From NCBI RefSeq assembly GCF_024808875.1, contig NZ_JANUCT010000021.1, forward strand, positions 1-48,040: 48,040 nucleotides of DNA, read 5' to 3'. Position numbers and translations under genes: made by a program. Position 1 is the first letter of the stretch. The number at the start of each line of letters is the position of its first letter. The DNA comes from Methylohalomonas lacus. Lineage in GTDB: Bacteria; Pseudomonadota; Gammaproteobacteria; Methylohalomonadales; Methylohalomonadaceae. This document shows positions 9,072 to 17,967 of this stretch, piece after piece. The notes beneath the pieces are model-generated. The model had not been told where the DNA came from. It saw only the letters and a list, made by a program, of their open reading frames with translations, and searched no databases.

Positions 9072-9419
9072 ATCCTCGACGACGAAACCCGCTACCGCTT
9101 GCTGCGCCTTCTGGCGGATGACCCATCCCTATCACAGCGCGACCTGGCCACCGAGATCGGCATCAGTGTCGGCAAGGTCAATTATTGTCTCCGGGCCCTG
9201 CTGAACAAGGGCTATATCAAGGCCACCAATTTCAAGAACAATCGCCACCGGGCCGCTTACCTCTATAAACTGACGCCCGCCGGCATTCGCGCCAAGGCAC
9301 AGGCGGCCAGCTGTTTCCTGGAACGCAAGCAGGCCGAGTACGAGCGTCTCGAAGCCGAGCTCGCAGAACTGCGCCGCGAGGTGCGTCAGGCATCTTCCGG
9401 CAGCGATATGGAATCTTGA
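9060..9419 (+). CDS. EPS-associated MarR-type winged-helix regulator
   Basis: A 119-residue transcription factor. Residues about 8-75 form a winged helix (ETRYRLLRLLADDPSLSQRD, EIGISVGKVNYCLRALLNKG, then the wing up to YLYKLTPAGIRAKA) and residues about 80-110 form a Glu/Arg-rich coiled coil (ERLEAELAELRREV). The pattern matches the short EPS-associated MarR family usually found at the head of exopolysaccharide loci. A TTG at 8994 is in frame, but the ATG at 9060 fits the promoter and the start of homology. It lies 42 bases upstream of the UDP-sugar dehydrogenase gene, so it likely heads this operon and regulates itself through the palindrome over its start. Confidence 0.85.
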   Translation: MSERILDDETRYRLLRLLADDPSLSQRDLATEIGISVGKVNYCLRALLNKGYIKATNFKNNRHRAAYLYKLTPAGIRAKAQAASCFLERKQAEYERLEAELAELRREVRQASSGSDMES

Positions 9420-9461
9420 ATCGAGGCGGCCGCGCCGCCGATAAATTACGGTCAACACAAC

Positions 9462-10769
9462 ATGAAACAGTCACTACTGGACAGAATCGATAACCGCAGC
9501 GCCACCATCGGTATCATCGGCCTGGGCTATGTCGGCCTGCCGCTGATGCTGCGCTTCGTCGAGGTCGGGTTCCGGGTGCTGGGTTTCGACATCGACCCGG
9601 TCAAGGCGGACAGGCTCAATGCGGGCGAGAGCTATATCGAGCATATTCCGGCGGCGAAGATCAGGGCCGCCGTCAAGGCCGGCCTGTTCGAGGCCAGCGC
9701 CGACATGAGCCGCTCGGCGGAACCGGACGCGCTCATCATCTGCGTGCCAACGCCGCTGGACCAGTATCGCCAGCCCGACCTGGGTTACGTGATTGGCACT
9801 ATGGACGCCCTGCAGCCGCACCTGCGGCCTGGCCAGGTTGTCTCGCTGGAGAGTACTACCTATCCCGGCACGACCGAGGAGGAGCTCAGGCCGCGCATCG
9901 AGTCGCGCGGCTATACGGTCGGCGAGGACATCTTCCTGGTCTACTCACCCGAGCGTGAGGACCCGGCCAACCCGGATTTTCGCACCCAGACGATACCGAA
10001 GATTTGCGGCGGCGTGACGGCTGACTGCCTGGCCGTCGGCACGGCGCTCTATGGCGCGGTCGTCGATCGGGTCGTGCCGGTCAGCAGTCCGCGCGCGGCG
10101 GAAATGACCAAGCTGCTGGAGAATATCCACCGGGCCGTGAACATAGGCCTCGTCAATGAAATGAAAATAGTCGCCGATCGCATGGACATCGACATCTACG
10201 AGGTCATCGGCGCCGCAGCAACCAAACCGTTCGGCTTCGTGCCGTACTATCCCGGCCCGGGCCTGGGTGGTCACTGCATCCCCATCGACCCGTTCTACCT
10301 GACCTGGAAGGCGCGCGAATACGGTCTCAACACGCGCTTCATCGAACTGGCCGGCGAGGTCAACAGCGCGATGCCACAGTGGGTGTTCCGGAAACTCACC
10401 GACGCCCTCAACGACCACGGCAAATCGGTCAAGAACAGTAAAATCCTGGTGCTCGGCATCGCCTACAAGAAGAATGTTGACGACATGCGCGAGTCGCCGG
10501 CCGTTGAACTCATGGCCATGCTGAGAGAAAAGGGCGCCGAAGTCGCTTACAGCGACCCGCATGTACCGGTGTTCCCGAAGATCCGCAAGTATCACTTCGA
10601 TCTGGCCAGCGTGCCGCTGACCGCAGAAACCCTGCATGACTACGATGCCATTCTGCTGGCCACTAACCACGATGCTTTCGATTATAAGCTGATCGCCCGC
10701 GAGGCCAAATTGGTTGTCGATACACGCGGTGTTTATCGCGATGTCGCAGCCAACATCGTGCGTGCCTGA
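9462..10769 (+). CDS. UDP-N-acetyl-hexosamine 6-dehydrogenase (WbpA-like)
   Basis: A 435-residue nucleotide-sugar dehydrogenase that oxidises C6 of a UDP-HexNAc twice with NAD+ to give the uronic acid. The N-terminal Rossmann motif is [14 protein letters not shown] (about residue 17), followed by [27 protein letters not shown], the catalytic Cys in [16 protein letters not shown] (about residue 270) and the C-terminal UDP-binding domain with [18 protein letters not shown]. The SPEREDP segment favours a UDP-GlcNAc/GalNAc dehydrogenase over a UDP-glucose dehydrogenase. No dedicated UDP-glucose dehydrogenase is seen here, so UDP-GlcA for the UXS enzyme may come from elsewhere. Confidence 0.88.
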   Translation: MKQSLLDRIDNRSATIGIIGLGYVGLPLMLRFVEVGFRVLGFDIDPVKADRLNAGESYIEHIPAAKIRAAVKAGLFEASADMSRSAEPDALIICVPTPLDQYRQPDLGYVIGTMDALQPHLRPGQVVSLESTTYPGTTEEELRPRIESRGYTVGEDIFLVYSPEREDPANPDFRTQTIPKICGGVTADCLAVGTALYGAVVDRVVPVSSPRAAEMTKLLENIHRAVNIGLVNEMKIVADRMDIDIYEVIGAAATKPFGFVPYYPGPGLGGHCIPIDPFYLTWKAREYGLNTRFIELAGEVNSAMPQWVFRKLTDALNDHGKSVKNSKILVLGIAYKKNVDDMRESPAVELMAMLREKGAEVAYSDPHVPVFPKIRKYHFDLASVPLTAETLHDYDAILLATNHDAFDYKLIAREAKLVVDTRGVYRDVAANIVRA

Positions 10770-10852
10770 TTGAATGGCACTGTTTACCGTGGTCCATTCT
10801 TGCACTGTTGCCTTGATTGGTGCGCCTGCATGGCAGAAGGAGCAGGCAAGCC

Positions 10853-12217
10853 ATGTATAATTGCCAGCAACGGGATACGCGCTGGTATCAGCGTTTGCGG
10901 GGCATGACGGTTGGCGATAGCTTGCGTGCCCGTCTGATTCGCGCTGGTTTTGGCAGTGCCGGTCTTCAGGCTGTTAACCGGATATTGTTGTTGATCCTGG
11001 CGATTATATTGGCACGCGTACTGGGTGCGGAAGGTTACGGTATCTATGCCTTTGCATTTGCCATTATGCGTCTGTTGATGGTTGGTGCCGAAGCGGGCAT
11101 GCCGGCGTTATTGATGCGTGAGATAGCCACCAGCCATGGCCGCGAGCAGTGGGGTCTTTTGCGTGGCGCGCTGCGTAGGGCAGGGCAGTTCGTTACATTG
11201 GTAGCCACAGTCATATCGCTGATTGGTCTCGGCATACTTTGGTGGTTGTCCGAGAGGTTTGAGCCAGCAGTTGTTCAGACGATCGGACTCATGCTTTTGG
11301 CGTTACCCGCTGCGGCCATGGTCCGAACCTTGGCGGCAGCTTTACAGGGTCTGCACCGAGTGATCATCGGCCAGTCATTGGACATGCTGTGGCGGCCGCT
11401 TCTGGTACTCTTGTTTGTATCGATAATGTTTCTTATGTGGCCAGAATGGCGCCAGCCACAATCTGCGATGGCAGTCCAGGTGGTTGCACTGTTCCTTGTA
11501 TTGATGCTCGGGGCTCTGCTGCTGTGGCGCATTCTCATGCTGCAGGTCGGTAATGCCCGGCCTGAATTTCGTACTCGAGAGTGGCTGAAGAGTGCGCTGC
11601 CGTTCACGCTGATCGGCGGGGCGGCCATCATCAACAATCACACCGATGTCATCATGCTGGGCTGGCTCCGCAGCGCCGAGGAAGTGGGGATCTACCGAGT
11701 AGCCGTACAGGGGGCAACGCTGGTGGCATTCGGCCTACAAGCGGCCAATGCAGTCATCGCGCCACAATTTGCCCGGCTGCATGCTCGTGGTGATATGGCC
11801 CGTTTACAGAGTCTCGTTACCCAGAGCGCACGGGTTATACTATTGGTCGCCCTACCCGTGACACTCGCATTCATGCTCGCCGGTGGTGCTATAGTCGGCT
11901 GGGTTTTTGGAGACGAGTTTGCTGCTGCACATTTGTCGCTGGCAATACTGGCGCTGGGACAGTTAATAAACGCCGCATTTGGATCGGTAGCTCTGTTGCT
12001 TAACATGACCGGGCATGAAAGCGTATCTGCGCACATTCTCTGGCAGACAGCCGTTCTCAATATCGTTCTCAATGGCCTGCTGATTCCATTCTACGGAATG
12101 AGCGGGGCGGCCGTGGCGACAGCGCTATCACTGGCTCTGTGGAATTTTATGCTATACCGCCAGGTGCGGAACCGGCTTGGCCTGATTTCAACTGCTTTAC
12201 GATTTAAATCCTTATGA
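10853..12217 (+). CDS. wzx: Wzx-type polysaccharide flippase (MOP/PST family)
   Basis: A 454-residue integral membrane protein with about 12-14 hydrophobic segments, for example ILLLILAIILARVL near residue 50 and later VILLVALPVTLAFMLAGGAIVGWVF. The segment LGAEGYGIYAFAFAIM after the first helix is characteristic of O-antigen/teichoic acid flippases. These move undecaprenyl-linked oligosaccharide units across the inner membrane. ATG 10853 is chosen because AAGGAG at 10837-10842 precedes it; an upstream TTG at 10817 has no such signal. Its stop overlaps the start of the next gene (ATGA at 12214-12217). This is the last GC-rich gene before the AT-rich core. Confidence 0.85.
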   Translation: MYNCQQRDTRWYQRLRGMTVGDSLRARLIRAGFGSAGLQAVNRILLLILAIILARVLGAEGYGIYAFAFAIMRLLMVGAEAGMPALLMREIATSHGREQWGLLRGALRRAGQFVTLVATVISLIGLGILWWLSERFEPAVVQTIGLMLLALPAAAMVRTLAAALQGLHRVIIGQSLDMLWRPLLVLLFVSIMFLMWPEWRQPQSAMAVQVVALFLVLMLGALLLWRILMLQVGNARPEFRTREWLKSALPFTLIGGAAIINNHTDVIMLGWLRSAEEVGIYRVAVQGATLVAFGLQAANAVIAPQFARLHARGDMARLQSLVTQSARVILLVALPVTLAFMLAGGAIVGWVFGDEFAAAHLSLAILALGQLINAAFGSVALLLNMTGHESVSAHILWQTAVLNIVLNGLLIPFYGMSGAAVATALSLALWNFMLYRQVRNRLGLISTALRFKSL

Positions 12218-13104
12218 AAAAACCCAATTTCTTCATTCTCGGCGCCCCGAAATGTGGCACGACCTCATTGGCTTACTGGCTATCAAAGCATCCTAATGTT
12301 TTCATTTCACCACACAAGGAGCCACATTATTTTAATGATGATCTAAGATTCCACCAATACTCTTGGCGTGATTTTGAACATTATCTGTCTTTATACGAGG
12401 GTGCAAATAGAAACCATAAGATAGTAGGTGAAGCATCTACATGGTATTTATTATCTCAAACAGCAGTCCAGAATATTGAGGCTGAACTTGGATGTGTACG
12501 TTATATCGTAATGCTGCGCAATCCGGTGGAAATGGCGCCATCCTTGCATGGACAGCTACTGCTCTCTGGCAGAGAGAACGTTGTTGACTTTGAGACGGCT
12601 TGGCACTTACAGGAAAGGCGACGGCAGGGCAAGGCTGTTCCGTGGAATTGTCCTGATCCTGAATGTCTGCAATATAAAAAGGCTTGTAGTCTTGGGGAGC
12701 AACTGACACGTTTATATAAGACAGTTGATAAGTGTCGCGTCTTGCCGGTATTTCTTGAAGATATACAAAAAGATGTGCATGGAGAATGGGGCCGGATTCT
12801 GGATTTCCTCGATTTGCCGATGTGGGCAGATTTGGATTTTAAAACAGAGAATCAAGCCAGACACTGGCAATGGCTCTGGGTTCGTGATATCAAGATTATT
12901 TATGTGCGTATGCTTAGACAGTTAGGGTTGCCATGGTTGCGGATTGGCCTGTTGAAAAATCTGGTTGGTGCCACAATCAAAGAGTCTAGGCGAAAACCAC
13001 TAAGCATAGAATTGCGTCGTGAATTGGAGGCCGAATTTGCGGAAGATATCAATGAGCTAGCCAAGCTGACGAAACGGGATTTGTCACATTGGATAAAGGG
13101 ATAG
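12214..13104 (+). CDS. Sulfotransferase, paralogue 1
   Basis: A 296-residue PAPS-dependent sulfotransferase of the heparan-sulfate-sulfotransferase-like type. The 5'-phosphosulfate-binding loop is FFILGAPKCGTTSLAYWL (residues 6-23) and the 3'-phosphate-binding site is VMLRNPVEMAPSLHGQLL (about residue 100). FLEDIQKDV near residue 185 is also typical. It is translationally coupled to the flippase (ATGA). A close full-length paralogue lies at 17080-17967 in the same orientation, and the similarity continues past the stop codon into non-coding DNA and a uxs remnant. Likely adds sulfate to a sugar residue of the polymer. Confidence 0.85.
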   Translation: MKKPNFFILGAPKCGTTSLAYWLSKHPNVFISPHKEPHYFNDDLRFHQYSWRDFEHYLSLYEGANRNHKIVGEASTWYLLSQTAVQNIEAELGCVRYIVMLRNPVEMAPSLHGQLLLSGRENVVDFETAWHLQERRRQGKAVPWNCPDPECLQYKKACSLGEQLTRLYKTVDKCRVLPVFLEDIQKDVHGEWGRILDFLDLPMWADLDFKTENQARHWQWLWVRDIKIIYVRMLRQLGLPWLRIGLLKNLVGATIKESRRKPLSIELRRELEAEFAEDINELAKLTKRDLSHWIKG

Positions 13105-13386
13105 TCTGTGATCTACATTAGGTATTAGGTGTTAAATTTAAAAGCTTGAATAAATGAGAAGGTTGAGGCGGCACAGCACGTAGCACACCAATTACCAGAT
13201 TTAGCTTTGATTAAAATTGAAAATCCGTTAATTGTCATTGCTTATGTAGTTGATGGATGCAAGGCAAACTAAATCATCAGCTATAGCATGATCGTGGTCT
13301 ACATAGTTATCAGTCTAAATATATCTGGTAGGTACTTTAATCAGCTACTAGCATTTCGCTTAAAGCTTGAATGCCCGTTTCTATGA

Positions 13387-13446
13387 TTAATCGATGTTTT
13401 CCTGGAAGTAATTGATTGTATTCAGAAGCCCATCATCGAGCCTCAC
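13387..13446 (-). pseudogene. Fossil 3' end of a UDP-glucuronate decarboxylase gene
   Basis: Read on the minus strand this still encodes VRLDDGLLNTINYFQENID and a stop, which matches the C-terminus of the intact enzyme at 18125-19087 ([17 protein letters not shown]...). The rest of the gene is absent; beyond 13446 the sequence is unrelated. It has the same position and orientation relative to sulfotransferase 1 as the intact uxs has to sulfotransferase 2, so it is the scar of a duplicated or recombined segment. Confidence 0.7.
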
Positions 13447-13495
13447 TGTTCTATTCTGTAGTTATCAGAATATCTAATATTAGATAGTAGAAATG

Positions 13496-13520
13496 GTCGG
13501 CACTGTTAACCAGTGCCGAC
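13496..13520 (-). terminator. Hairpin downstream of the PhyH-type gene
   Basis: Perfect 10-base inverted repeat GTCGGCACTG/CAGTGCCGAC with loop TTAAC, 54 bases past the stop of the minus-strand gene. The bases that follow on the minus strand are only modestly T-rich, so terminator strength is uncertain. Confidence 0.5.
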
Positions 13521-13573
13521 TAATGCGAGATTTAAATAACTTACCACATGAGAACTATGTCAGCTCATTGAGG

Positions 13574-14374
13574 TCACGGATTGCGAGCCATCCAGTCCAT
13601 TAGTCGATGAAAATTGCCGACTTCCATAGCTTGAGTTAAACGACTGGAAACATCGCCCATTGCTGTAGAAATCAGAATGCGTGGATTGTTATCCCATTGC
13701 CCAGTCGCATATGTAGACTCCGGCGAGCCACAATGCGAACACCTTATATCCATAATAGCAATGTCACCACATTCTACTCCGATACTCAGCACAGACGTAT
13801 TTTCGTCAGGTTCGCTGTAAGTATCATCGTCGAGTGGTGTCGAGAACAGGTGTGAGCCCGGCACGACTTTAAGACTGGCACTATCCTGCAAATAAAAAAG
13901 CAACTTAAATACACTGCCGCTAGATTGATGCCAGTCTAGTGACTCGCTATCAAGATATGTGCGATAGTGCCCTCTTAGAAGGTCTTTATGCCAAGGCTGT
14001 GAACGGTTAATCGTGATATCACTGAGTCCTATGCTTCTTATTCTGCGTCCATTTACTACATTTTTTAAAAATTTAAGTATGATGGAATTACAGGTCAGTA
14101 GGGTATGTAGTGATTCAAGTTCAGGAAAACGGTGAAAACCAGCTAAGTGTAGTGCCGATGGCGTAGGACGAGTGTTTTTGAAAAGGCTACGGTTGTTGAG
14201 AATAATATCCCTGGCATTTTTGACTGTTTCATAATCAAATATACCCTTCAAAACGGTAATGCCGTCTTGACGTAATTGCTGCATGTTTTCTTGTTGAAAA
14301 TCTTGAATTGCTCCAGGTTCAATTATTTCATTAACCCCTATAGAAAATTTTCGTTTATCCATATTAGATGTCAT
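13574..14374 (-). CDS. PhyH-type Fe(II)/2-oxoglutarate dioxygenase
   Basis: A 266-residue protein with phytanoyl-CoA dioxygenase family landmarks: the HxD iron ligands in SQPWHKDLLRGHY, LFYLQDSASLKVVPGSHLF with the usual VPGSH, and a distal His in MDIRCSHCGSPES followed by an Arg (NNPRILISTA) suited to 2-oxoglutarate. These enzymes hydroxylate unactivated C-H bonds and occur among sugar- and natural-product-tailoring genes. ATG 14374 is chosen because GGGGAGGGG lies 6 bases upstream; in-frame ATGs at 14404 and 14419 lack this. It is the only minus-strand gene between the two sulfotransferases and sits alone, next to IS debris. Confidence 0.8.
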   Translation of the reverse strand: MTSNMDKRKFSIGVNEIIEPGAIQDFQQENMQQLRQDGITVLKGIFDYETVKNARDIILNNRSLFKNTRPTPSALHLAGFHRFPELESLHTLLTCNSIILKFLKNVVNGRRIRSIGLSDITINRSQPWHKDLLRGHYRTYLDSESLDWHQSSGSVFKLLFYLQDSASLKVVPGSHLFSTPLDDDTYSEPDENTSVLSIGVECGDIAIMDIRCSHCGSPESTYATGQWDNNPRILISTAMGDVSSRLTQAMEVGNFHRLMDWMARNP

Positions 14375-14715
14375 TTCTAGCCCCTCCCCTGTGGGCTTTG
14401 GCATAGCTTTGATAGGCAATATGACTAAAAAAGCTGCAACATTTCGGATTCATCGAATGAATTTAACTCGGAAATGCAACTCATGAGTCGGTACACGAGG
14501 CCATCTACAGTAGTATCAGAGCCTTTTTATCCGCAAAGAAAGGATGGCTCTGATGAGAATCTAGATAAGCTGACCGAAGGCTGACTATACTAAATTCAGA
14601 CGCTTATGGAAACTAGTCATAATCAGACCAAAACCGTTGTACTGCTCGGGAGTTACAAGTCCACCATCAGCTGCGAGTTTCGCCATAGCTGCAGTTAGCG
14701 CGACTACCGGCTACC

Positions 14716-14934
14716 TCACCGGGACCGGGCATCAAGTTGAGGCCGGCTGCGCGGATGCCGGTACAGGTCCTCACCTGAGACCTCGTCACGCAGTATGTAC
14801 TGGTAAATCCACTCATGGCTCAGGCTGATATGCAGATGGTGATGCAGGGCGTCACTGACCTGCTCCGATTTTCTCTTGTCCCGAGGCAGCGCTAGCCCAA
14901 GATAGCTACTCCAGATTACAGTCGTTAGGGTCAA
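14716..14934 (-). mobile_element. IS30-family transposase fragment (central part)
   Basis: The minus-strand translation contains LSHEWIYQYILRDEVSGEDL followed by YRHPR, matching the conserved (V/L)SHE.IY..I..D...GG.LYRHLR region of IS30-family transposases. There is no N-terminal HTH and no DDE domain in continuity, so it is dead. It points away from the second fragment at 15085-15246, showing an internal inversion or two separate insertions. Confidence 0.6.
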
Positions 14935-15084
14935 CAGTTAAATATGGTCTCAATGGGGAGCGCGTGCCGTCATGGATCCAAAACCCGTATTGGAGGTACG
15001 GTAGTGAATACCGTCATTGGCAAGGATCTATAGCAGGTCTTGATTATGTTGACCGAGTGTAAATTCATATATATTTTGAGCACA

Positions 15085-15246
15085 TACGTGAAACGACGTA
15101 CTGCTTCAGCCTTGCGCCAGACGGCTATGAACCCGCTGCAGTTGCTGAAATGGCTGATTAATGCGATCACTTCGTACAACGGCAAGCAGTTTGGCAAGCA
15201 TGAGGCCATTGCTCGAGTGTTGAAAACCAGATTTAATTTTGCCTAA
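15085..15246 (+). mobile_element. IS30-family transposase fragment (DDE region)
   Basis: The plus-strand translation holds AITSYNGKQFGKHEAIARVL, matching the TSDNGKEF..HE.IA segment of IS30-type DDE transposases. The catalytic Asp is replaced by Tyr (TAC where GAC is expected), and the frame ends soon after at NFA, before the downstream catalytic Glu. This is a relic, not an active element. Confidence 0.6.
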
Positions 15247-15280
15247 CTCAATGCGTTACTTACAATAAACACTAATTAAA

Positions 15281-16270
15281 ATGTCCCAGGAACCTTTAGT
15301 CTCAGTTGTGATTCCCGTGAAAAACAGGCGCGCGTTGTTTGAAGATGCTTTAAGCTCTGTTTTCTCACAAACATATCGACCAATCGAGGTTATTGTGGTC
15401 GACGACGCATCTACTGATGATATATTAGAATCGATAAATACGGTGCGTAAGCAGTCTGAATCTGAGGCAATAGAATTAAAATATATTAGATCGGACAAGA
15501 ACCTTGGGCCAGGTGGTGCACGTGAACTAGGTAGGCAGCATATTACTGGAGCCTATGTTAGCTATCTGGATTCTGATACTCGATGGAAACAAAAAAAATT
15601 GGCTGCACAGGTCGAATTGATGGAAGCCAATAAGTCTATAGGGATGTGCTACACAGGTTGCATGGATGAAGATATATATGGAAACTTTAGTATCAGGAAT
15701 GAAAGTCTAGAGGCTCATAAGAAAATATTACCCATTGTTTTAATCAAAAGACCTTGGGGAACTTCAAGCTGCATGTGGCGTCGTCAAGTATCAGATCAGA
15801 TAGGTAGTTGGCGTAAATTGTGGATTTCTGAAGACGCAGAGTATGAGGTCAGAGCGGGATGTTACGATATTAATATAGCAAGTGTTCATGAAATCTTGAC
15901 TATAGGTAACACAGTAGACAGTTCTAGATTGAGCAGGAGTGCAGGCCCAGAAAATCGTCTAGATGGTGTATTGGCAATAATAGAAACATTAGACGACTTT
16001 AATAAGCTCGATGAAATGCTATCGCACAATAAAATTAAAAGGAGAGTGTATAATCGTATATATAAAGCCTATAGTGACGGCATGATGTATTCAGTTGATA
16101 AAGAGAATAAAATATATGATAATTTATTTAAATTATCTATATCTAATCATGATATTGTTTGGGCAATGAAGTGCCAAAAGCTTATTAATTCTATTATTGA
16201 TAGGCGAGTCGCAAGAAAACTGAATGTTATATTTCGTCATATTTTAGGTTGTTGGTTTTATTTAAAATAA
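15281..16270 (+). CDS. Glycosyltransferase family 2
   Basis: A 329-residue GT2: LVSVVIPVKNRRALFEDALS at the N-terminus, IEVIVVDDASTDD with the nucleotide-binding Asp, and DxD in YVSYLDSDTRWK near residue 98. The C-terminal third is Lys/Ile/Asn-rich and AT-rich, like neighbouring core genes. It lies between IS debris and the decayed regulator copy and has no close cotranscribed partner. Sugar specificity unknown. Confidence 0.85.
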   Translation: MSQEPLVSVVIPVKNRRALFEDALSSVFSQTYRPIEVIVVDDASTDDILESINTVRKQSESEAIELKYIRSDKNLGPGGARELGRQHITGAYVSYLDSDTRWKQKKLAAQVELMEANKSIGMCYTGCMDEDIYGNFSIRNESLEAHKKILPIVLIKRPWGTSSCMWRRQVSDQIGSWRKLWISEDAEYEVRAGCYDINIASVHEILTIGNTVDSSRLSRSAGPENRLDGVLAIIETLDDFNKLDEMLSHNKIKRRVYNRIYKAYSDGMMYSVDKENKIYDNLFKLSISNHDIVWAMKCQKLINSIIDRRVARKLNVIFRHILGCWFYLK

Positions 16271-17079
16271 TAATATTGTAGCAGGAGAATATCTGGCTTT
16301 TGCCATTATATGCTATAAGATATCCTGTATCAGCAATTCTCTCATTACTAGTTCATCTCCAAGGGTTTCGCTGAAAAGAGCCGGCTCACGAACCGATAGA
16401 CGAACCTGCGGTGCCTGTATTGATCTTTTAGGGCGGTGCCGAGTGTTGGATCTCATACGTTTTGTGCTGTGTAGTGACCCAGAACTCACTAAGATTGCAT
16501 ATTTGCGTGAGCAGGAGGCTACTGTACAAGTCATCGGTATCTACGATCCGAACCATACTAGCAGTACTCGTCTGGCCTTCCGATTTGGACTCAATTTAAG
16601 AAAATCACAGACTAAGATGCCTTGCTTTTGACAAGGCTGCATAATCCACCTGCACTGCTGAAACCCTTGCAAGGTCTCGTCCCGCAGTAAGCAGACATTT
16701 TTCCGGCCGTGTTAGAATACGCTCAGACTGGCTGCTCTGATGCCGTCAGATAGTCCGCTGAATTTGCCTCTGGCGTTCATATTTCGTTTTCCCGCACAAA
16801 ATGATCGAGAACAGTTTCCGGATCAACCTGCCGGGGCGCTGCCGGCTGTGATTAATTTCTTTCGGAAAGTGGCATCGTTGTTAAGTAGGGTGAACGCAGG
16901 CACTGTATATAGCTTAAATAGTGCTTCTATACGGGACATGGTTGCCTGGAAAAGATATTGGCATATTGAGCATTGTGATAAAGCAGCCTGATTGTTCAGA
17001 CTTGGCTTATTTGATTAGTATAATCAATATCTACAATAATAGTTTATGATCGGCAATGTAAAGATTTCGGTATATTTTA
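16271..17079. other. Gap with decayed regulator and an unsupported small ORF
   Basis: This holds the regulator fossil at 16337-16600. An 83-codon ORF at 16740-16991 (starts MPSDSPLNLP) has no recognisable motif and no Shine-Dalgarno, and is not called as a gene. The last 90 bases before the ATG at 17080 are AT-rich and may carry the sulfotransferase 2 promoter. Confidence 0.5.
16337..16600 (+). pseudogene. Decayed copy of the winged-helix/Rossmann regulator
   Basis: Fragments align in order with the intact regulator at 19425-20042. KGFAEKSRLTNR then TAG corresponds to KGFSEKSQLTAR; after a short internal deletion, TGCCTGTATTGA matches the DNA for its ACIE segment; then RFVLCSDPELTKIAYLREQE and VQVIGIYDP match RIVLCGYSELAEIALLRAQE and LQVIGVYDP. 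The winged-helix part is missing, and in-frame stops and frame changes are present. Boundaries are approximate. Confidence 0.7.
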
Positions 17080-17967
17080 ATGAATAAACCAAACTTCTTT
17101 ATACTCGGCGCCCCGAAATGTGGCACAACCTCATTGGCTTATTGGTTGTCACAGCACCCTAATGTATTTATGTCACCGAATAAGGAGCCACATTATTTTA
17201 GCAATGACTTAAATCACAATATAGAACCTTGGCGCGACTATGAACACTATCTGTCATTATATAAATCGGCAGATTCAAATCACAAGATAATCGGTGAAGC
17301 CTCTACTTGGTATCTGCGCTCAGTGACTGCTGTCAAAAATATAGAGGCTAAGCTTGATAATGTTCGTTACATCGTCATGCTTCGCAATCCGGTGGAAATG
17401 GCGCCATCCTTGCATGGGCAGCTCCTGTTCGTTGGTAGAGAGAATGTTGTTGACTTTGAGACGGCCTGGCACTTACAGGAGAGACGATTACGGGGCGAGG
17501 CTATTCCAGGAAATTGTCCTGATCCAGAGTTTCTTCAATACAGGAAGGCCTGCAGTCTTGGGGAACAGCTGGAAAGATTGTATAAAACGGTAAGCAGGGA
17601 TCGCGTCCTGGTGATCTTTCTTGAAGATATAGAAAATGATGTACATAGAGAATGGCGTCGAATTCTAAAATTTCTTGATTTGCCGATGTGGACAGATTTA
17701 GATTTCAAGGCAGAGAACAGGGCCAAGTACTGGCAATGGCGCTGGATTCGCAACCTCATGATACTATATGTGCGTGTACTTAGACTACTGGGCTTGCCTT
17801 GGTTGCGGACTGGCTTATTGAAATATTTGGTTGGTGTCTCCATCAAATCTGGACGCAAGCCACTGACCTTACAATTGTGTCGTGAATTGGAAGTCGAATT
17901 TGTGCAAGATGTCAATAAGCTAGCTAAGCTGACACAACGGGATTTGTCACACTGGATAAAGGGATAG
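17080..17967 (+). CDS. Sulfotransferase, paralogue 2
   Basis: A 295-residue PAPS-dependent sulfotransferase. The 5'-phosphosulfate loop FFILGAPKCGTTSLAYWL and the 3'-phosphate site VMLRNPVEMAPSLHGQLL are identical to those of paralogue 1 at 12214-13104. Differences cluster at residues about 38-60 (after SPNKEPHYF) and in the C-terminal third, where acceptor specificity could differ. It is followed after 157 bases by the convergent uxs gene, an arrangement mirrored as a fossil behind paralogue 1. The paralogues are in direct orientation 4.9 kb apart, so recombination between them could delete the PhyH-GT2 interval. Confidence 0.85.
   Translation: MNKPNFFILGAPKCGTTSLAYWLSQHPNVFMSPNKEPHYFSNDLNHNIEPWRDYEHYLSLYKSADSNHKIIGEASTWYLRSVTAVKNIEAKLDNVRYIVMLRNPVEMAPSLHGQLLFVGRENVVDFETAWHLQERRLRGEAIPGNCPDPEFLQYRKACSLGEQLERLYKTVSRDRVLVIFLEDIENDVHREWRRILKFLDLPMWTDLDFKAENRAKYWQWRWIRNLMILYVRVLRLLGLPWLRTGLLKYLVGVSIKSGRKPLTLQLCRELEVEFVQDVNKLAKLTQRDLSHWIKG

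Larger units (their letters stand above)
12214..13446 (+). repeat. Duplicated segment, copy A (sulfotransferase + intergenic + uxs tail)
   Basis: This segment is homologous to 17080-18192. Besides the sulfotransferase gene, the downstream non-coding DNA aligns in blocks: ATCGTGGTCTACATAGTTAT (13290-13309) pairs with ATCGTGATCTGTATAGTTGC (18035-18054), and the stretch before 13387 pairs with that before 18125. Similarity then enters the 3' end of uxs and stops near 13446. Divergence is clearly visible, so the duplication is old or the copies came from different sources. Confidence 0.7.
13105..13573. other. Gene-free gap with duplication remains
   Basis: No intact gene. It holds the non-coding part of the duplicated segment (to 13386), a fossil of the uxs 3' end (13387-13446), a perfect palindrome TATCTAATATTAGATA (13471-13486) and a strong hairpin (13496-13520) that may end the minus-strand PhyH gene. 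Confidence 0.6.
14420..15280. other. Gap with shuffled IS30-type debris
   Basis: No intact gene. Two transposase fragments in opposite orientations lie here (14716-14934 minus, 15085-15246 plus); the rest (14420-14715 and 14935-15084) shows nothing recognisable. Confidence 0.6.

Noticed and set aside
10772-10799. Hairpin GAATGG/CCATTC after the UDP-sugar dehydrogenase as a terminator
   Set aside because: Short stem, long loop and no T-run; transcription probably continues into the flippase.
16740-16991. 83-codon ORF between the decayed regulator and sulfotransferase 2
   Set aside because: No recognised motif, no Shine-Dalgarno, and in a region full of debris; not enough to call a gene.
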